Below the pieces are notes generated by a model. The model had not been told where the DNA came from, did not search any database, and worked only from the letters and a program-made list of their open reading frames with translations. From contig DAFR01000118.1 of assembly GCA_002497965.1 (NCBI GenBank), positions 1-9,139 of the forward strand: a DNA stretch of 9,139 nucleotides, written 5' to 3'. How positions within the stretch are numbered: the first letter of the stretch is position 1; each line of letters opens with the position of its first letter. Shown here one piece after another: positions 7,099 to 9,139 of the stretch. The translations under genes were made by a program, and so were the position numbers. The DNA comes from Methanomicrobiaceae archaeon UBA436 (GTDB lineage: Archaea; Halobacteriota; Methanomicrobia; Methanomicrobiales; Methanoculleaceae).

Positions 7099-7110
7099 CA
7101 AGAAACAGAA
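7099..7110 (-). terminator. T-rich terminator of tRNA-Leu
   Basis: On the minus strand the tRNA-Leu 3' end is followed directly by a T-rich run reading TTCTGTTTCTTG (complement of 7099-7110). This is a plausible archaeal terminator. Confidence 0.4.
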
Positions 7111-7195
7111 TGCGAGGGGTGGGATTTGAACCCACGAACTCCTTCGAGAACGGACCCTAAATCCGTCGCCTTTGACCTGGCTTGGCAACCCTCGC
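7111..7195 (-). tRNA. tRNA-Leu (anticodon UAG)
   Basis: An 85-nt class II tRNA on the minus strand. The acceptor GCGAGGG (complement of 7189-7195) pairs with CCCTCGC (complement of 7112-7118), with discriminator A at 7111, as archaeal leucine tRNAs have. The anticodon stem ACGGA/TCCGT encloses loop TTTAGGG, with anticodon TAG at complement 7157-7159, reading CUA and CUG. A long variable arm follows, then the T-arm GTGGG-TTCAAAT-CCCAC. There is no intron and no encoded CCA. No TATA box sits at the right distance directly upstream. The best minus-strand promoter lies beyond the tRNA-like element at 7198-7282. Confidence 0.97.
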
Positions 7196-7197
7196 AA

Positions 7198-7282
7198 AGC
7201 AGCGTGGAATATCTCCGGATCAGGGCTCCATTCTGGTTGAAACCCCGAATCCAGCGGTTCTGACCCGCTTCAGCAACCCTGC
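7198..7282 (-). tRNA. Degenerate tRNA-Leu-like element (pseudo-tRNA)
   Basis: This minus-strand stretch starts 2 bases upstream of tRNA-Leu and has the same 85-nt length. Its ends form an acceptor-like stem, GCAGGGT with ACGCTGC, with 6 of 7 pairs. From AGGG at the acceptor through the anticodon region, an ungapped comparison with tRNA-Leu gives 27 identities in 41 positions by my count, including AGGGTTGC, GGTCA and GGATT. The bases aligned with the anticodon read CGG. The anticodon stem is largely unpaired, and the T-loop lacks the TTCRA consensus, so a normal functional tRNA is unlikely. The discriminator would be T, not A. I read it as a diverged tandem copy of the tRNA-Leu gene. A structured leader RNA is the alternative. 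Confidence 0.45.
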
Positions 7283-7304
7283 CTCCATATACATCAGCGC
7301 CCGA

Positions 7305-7316
7305 AGCATTATACTT
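7305..7316 (-). promoter_or_regulatory. TATA box for the minus-strand tRNA-Leu unit
   Basis: GTATAATG (complement of 7307-7314) is centred near 7310. The usual 26-base spacing predicts initiation near 7284, at the 5' end of the tRNA-like element (7282). It may drive that element and tRNA-Leu together. Confidence 0.4.
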
Positions 7317-7427
7317 GTTCCCGTGCGGGGTTTCGCCCGCTTGAATCCGTTTTCTCTGGAGATCCTGGCATACGCCCCGAAAACCACCCACATGATTCCG
7401 TGAGATGGTTGCCTCAGGAGGGTGGTG

Positions 7428-7481
7428 ATGCCGAAAGTGCTTCAGAAGTGTATTTCGGGCAAATCACGCTTGAAATGTTAA
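7428..7481 (+). CDS. Possible 17-residue short ORF before the eha operon
   Basis: ATG at 7428 opens a frame that ends at TAA 7479-7481 and encodes MPKVLQKCISGKSRLKC, a small basic peptide with two Cys. Its ribosome binding site AGGAGGGTGG (7416-7425) is among the best in the window, with about 6 bases between GGAGG and the ATG. That is the only reason to list it. There is no clear promoter upstream and no family can be recognised. It ends just before the predicted eha promoter. It may be the intact 5' stub of a decayed gene, or chance. Confidence 0.2.
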   Translation: MPKVLQKCISGKSRLKC

Positions 7482-7533
7482 CAACAAAACATTTATTGAG
7501 TTGGTTGACTGTATTTTTCCTGTAGTTGAAGGA
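7473..7533 (+). promoter_or_regulatory. eha operon promoter with inverted repeat and ribosome binding site
   Basis: A perfect 7-bp inverted repeat AAATGTT (7473-7479) and AACATTT (7488-7494), with an 8-base spacer, abuts and overlaps the TATA-like ATTTATT (7491-7497). Usual spacing predicts initiation near 7520, giving a leader of about 17 bases. GAAGGA (7528-7533) just before ATG 7537 is the ribosome binding site. The repeat could be an operator, since a bound protein would block TBP/TFB (inference). Confidence 0.45.
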
Positions 7534-7536
7534 ATA

Positions 7537-8022
7537 ATGCTGGGCGAACTCCTTCGTATCCTGGCGGCGGCGATCATAACCTGGCTTCTCTTTGTGAGCG
7601 TCGATATCTTCTTCCGGTTGCCGGAAAAGGGGGGCGTCAGTGGAGCGTCAGCTGTTGCGCGAGACATTCAGGCTGCCGGCGGCGATATTGCCGGCGGCAC
7701 CATGATGGGAAACATCGTCAGTTCCCCCGACGCCTCGGCTGGAACGCTCCTTGCTGCCTGCGGTGTCTACGTTGCCGGTATCCCCGGCGGGCTTATCGCC
7801 GCCGCGCTCGTCTTCATCGGCAACCGAATCTGCCATGACCCCGGCTACGCAGGGACAACCGGTGCGGTTCTCGCCACGTTCGTCGTCTACGGGTTCACTC
7901 AGGTCGGGTTTGCTGCAACAGACTTTATCGCCGGCATGGTGATCGCCATCCTCTCCATTCAGGGGCTCTCCCACCTCCACGCGAGCAGGCTGCTTGCCCG
8001 GCTCTGGAGGGTCCGGCAGTGA
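7537..8022 (+). CDS. ehaB: Energy-converting hydrogenase A subunit B (EhaB-like)
   Basis: A 161-residue membrane protein assigned to the membrane arm of the Eha [NiFe]-hydrogenase, which couples ion flow to ferredoxin reduction by H2. Hydrophobic segments lie at about 4-26, 71-96, 108-122 and 126-146, with a Gly-rich loop ARDIQAAGGDIAGGTMMGN (41-59) and GIPGG (81-85). The assignment rests mainly on being first in a run whose later members match EhaD, EhaE and EhaF well, in the ehaB-to-ehaF order. The ATG at 7537 is chosen over an in-frame TTG at 7501 because it has a ribosome binding site and because the TTG would lie upstream of the predicted start of transcription. The stop overlaps the ehaC GTG as GTGA. 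Confidence 0.75.
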   Translation: MLGELLRILAAAIITWLLFVSVDIFFRLPEKGGVSGASAVARDIQAAGGDIAGGTMMGNIVSSPDASAGTLLAACGVYVAGIPGGLIAAALVFIGNRICHDPGYAGTTGAVLATFVVYGFTQVGFAATDFIAGMVIAILSIQGLSHLHASRLLARLWRVRQ

Positions 8023-8258
8023 TCGCGCCTTACCTCGTTGCCGTAGTGGCGGTCTTCGCCGCGCTTCGGGCCGTACTCGAGAAGAACACCGGCAGGAAAC
8101 TGCCCTATGCGAACGTCATGAACTTCGCCATTGCTGCCTCGATCGTCCTGCTGCTAAACCATCCTCTCTCTCTTGTCGCGGCCGCGGCCTACTTCGTCGG
8201 CTCAACACTTGAGGCTAACGCGATCGCGAGCACCTATGCAGGAGGGGGGAACCAATGA
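8019..8258 (+). CDS. ehaC: Energy-converting hydrogenase A subunit C (EhaC-like)
   Basis: A 79-residue integral membrane protein with three hydrophobic stretches (about 3-20, 33-46, 49-65) and a polar C-terminus, GSTLEANAIASTYAGGGNQ. It is assigned to the third small subunit of the Eha complex by size, topology and gene order. Sequence motifs alone are weak. The GTG start at 8019 overlaps the ehaB stop by 4 bases and has GGAGGG at 8006-8011. Its own stop overlaps the next ATG as ATGA, so all these genes are translationally coupled and should be made in fixed ratio. Confidence 0.72.
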   Translation: MIAPYLVAVVAVFAALRAVLEKNTGRKLPYANVMNFAIAASIVLLLNHPLSLVAAAAYFVGSTLEANAIASTYAGGGNQ

Positions 8259-8485
8259 TCCCGGCGCTCGAGATAATGTTTGGGTTCATCGCCATCGCCG
8301 GCGCGGTCTCGGCCGCCCTCATCAGGGACTCTTACGGGAAGTTGATATCGCTGGGGGTCCTCGTCGGCGGCATCGTGCCGTTCATCGTGGATCGCGGTTA
8401 CCTGGACGTCGCCATCACCGTCTCCCTGGTCGCCCCTATCTCCACAATATTTCTCCTGATGGTCGTGAGGAGGGCTGATGCGTGA
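8255..8485 (+). CDS. ehaD: Energy-converting hydrogenase A subunit D (EhaD)
   Basis: A 76-residue membrane subunit with segments at about 4-22, 29-45 and 50-71. The motif SYGKLISLGVLVGGIVPFIV (26-45), continuing DRGYLDVAI (46-54), is what I would expect of EhaD, and resembles the small MrpB/MnhB-like subunits of energy-converting hydrogenases and cation antiporters. It should sit in the cytoplasmic membrane next to the ion-translocating module. The ribosome binding site is GGAGG at about 8240-8244. The start overlaps the ehaC stop by 4 bases. Confidence 0.82.
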   Translation: MIPALEIMFGFIAIAGAVSAALIRDSYGKLISLGVLVGGIVPFIVDRGYLDVAITVSLVAPISTIFLLMVVRRADA

Positions 8486-8727
8486 TGGAGGCTATCTTCA
8501 TCGTCGGGCTTGTGATTCTTGTGATCGGTGTCCTTGCGGTCGCTTTCGTGCGGCCGAAGACCTACATCGCCAGGCTGATCAACCTGGAGATACCGGCCTG
8601 GGGCCTCCTGCTCGTCATGCTCGCCTATGACGAGGCCCTGGCGCTCCTGACGTTCGTCGCGGTCACCGCAATCAGCACATTTGTCATCGTGCGACTGATG
8701 GAGTGGAGGGATGCCTCATGCCGATAA
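8485..8727 (+). CDS. ehaE: Energy-converting hydrogenase A subunit E (EhaE)
   Basis: An 80-residue membrane protein with hydrophobic stretches at about 3-21, 37-47 and 51-69. The segment NLEIPAWGLLLVMLAYDE (33-50), followed by ALALLTFVAVTAISTFVIVR (51-70), is typical of EhaE and recalls MrpC/NuoK-like subunits of ion-pumping complexes. GTG at 8482 and ATG at 8485 are adjacent in-frame starts. I chose the ATG, which overlaps the ehaD stop by one base as TGATG, with GGAGGG at 8469-8474. Using the GTG would add a single Met. The last 10 bases overlap ehaF. Confidence 0.82.
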   Translation: MEAIFIVGLVILVIGVLAVAFVRPKTYIARLINLEIPAWGLLLVMLAYDEALALLTFVAVTAISTFVIVRLMEWRDASCR

Positions 8728-9139
8728 TTTCCAGGATCTCCCGGGCTCTCTCCGACTTCCAGAACCTCGTGGCTCTCTTTGCCGGCGCGTGCATCATCGT
8801 CTCCATCATAGGCATCTTCTCCCTGCCGCTCGGGTTTGAGGAGCAGCAGCTCTACCCAAAGACCCTCGACCCCGCAAGTCCGCTCTACCCCTACGACCGG
8901 GGCGGAGTCCCGTTCGGCACAACGAAGGTCGTCGCGCAGTACCCGGAGAACTCACCCTACGTAGGATACGTCACCACCTACCTGACACCGCTCTCGCAGT
9001 ACCTCGCAGACCACACGCACCACCTGGGCACGACGATCGTCGCCCACCCGGGCGGGATCATCGATGAGATCCTCTACAACACCCGGGGGCTCGATACAGT
9101 GGTCGAGACGAGCATCCTCTTTACAGCGTTTGCGATCGC
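8718..9139 (+). CDS. ehaF: Energy-converting hydrogenase A subunit F (EhaF), 3' end outside window
   Basis: ATG at 8718, with GGAGGG at 8705-8710, opens a frame without a stop to the window end (140 full codons). The start overlaps ehaE by 10 bases. After a membrane segment at about 16-37 comes a polar region with LYPKTLDPASPLYPYDRGGV (45-64), AQYPENSPYVGYVTTYLTPL (73-92), and GTTIVAHPGGIIDEILYNTR (104-123), continuing GLD. A second membrane segment begins near 130. The 'YPKTLDPxSPLYPYDRGG' and 'AHPGGIxDEILYxTRGLD' patterns are what I recognise as EhaF and anchor the whole operon assignment. The expected protein is somewhat longer than the visible part, so the missing piece is probably short. 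The next genes should be ehaG, ehaH and so on. Confidence 0.85.
   Translation, partial: MPIISRISRALSDFQNLVALFAGACIIVSIIGIFSLPLGFEEQQLYPKTLDPASPLYPYDRGGVPFGTTKVVAQYPENSPYVGYVTTYLTPLSQYLADHTHHLGTTIVAHPGGIIDEILYNTRGLDTVVETSILFTAFAI

Noticed and set aside
7083..7403. Open frames on both strands across the tRNA-Leu and tRNA-like element
   Set aside because: They read through a tRNA gene and its promoter. Nothing in their sequence suggests a protein family.
7501..7536. TTG start for ehaB
   Set aside because: It lies upstream of the predicted transcription start and lacks a ribosome binding site. ATG 7537 has GAAGGA before it.
1..9139. CRISPR arrays, insertion sequences, rRNA
   Set aside because: No regularly spaced repeats, no transposase-like frame with terminal inverted repeats, and no conserved rRNA blocks were seen on either strand.

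Overview
The window looks like the chromosome of a hydrogenotrophic methanogenic archaeon, most likely a Methanomicrobiales such as Methanoculleus (inference). The grounds are a coenzyme F430 biosynthesis cluster, the start of an energy-converting hydrogenase A (Eha) operon, tRNA genes without encoded CCA, archaeal TATA-type promoters, T-rich terminators, and high GC in all genes. No phage, insertion sequence or CRISPR array is visible.

Positions 1-304 hold no convincing gene, only a GC-rich spacer ending in an AT-rich promoter. Positions 305-4312 carry four tightly packed genes for F430, the nickel tetrapyrrole of methyl-coenzyme M reductase: cfbA (nickelochelatase), cfbE (F430 synthase, Mur-ligase type), cfbD (nitrogenase-like reductive cyclase subunit) and cfbB (a,c-diamide synthase). 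Together they give nickel insertion, amidation, reductive cyclisation and final ring closure. The NifH-like reductase cfbC, which must supply electrons to CfbD, is not in the window. ilvE (4368-5237) follows as a separate unit for branched-chain amino acids.

Positions 5334-6524 encode a second nitrogenase component 1-like protein, clearly different from CfbD. It has three Cys at P-cluster-like positions, plus a Cys and a His that line up by eye with the FeMo-cofactor ligands of NifD. No NifH- or NifK-like partner gene is adjacent. It has its own promoter and a strong ribosome binding site. It is the best candidate here for an undescribed activity.

Positions 6525-7536 are an RNA and remnant zone: tRNA-Glu(UUC) on the plus strand, about 400 bases of degraded sequence with a possible broken gene, tRNA-Leu(UAG) on the minus strand, and 2 bases upstream of that an 85-nt degenerate tRNA-Leu-like element with its own well-placed promoter. 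A short ORF with a strong Shine-Dalgarno and a promoter with an inverted repeat lead into the last region.

Positions 7537-9139 are five translationally coupled genes for small membrane proteins assigned to ehaB, ehaC, ehaD, ehaE and ehaF (the last cut by the window end). They form the membrane part of the Eha [NiFe]-hydrogenase, which uses an ion gradient to make low-potential reduced ferredoxin from H2. That ferredoxin feeds CO2 reduction and anaplerotic reactions.
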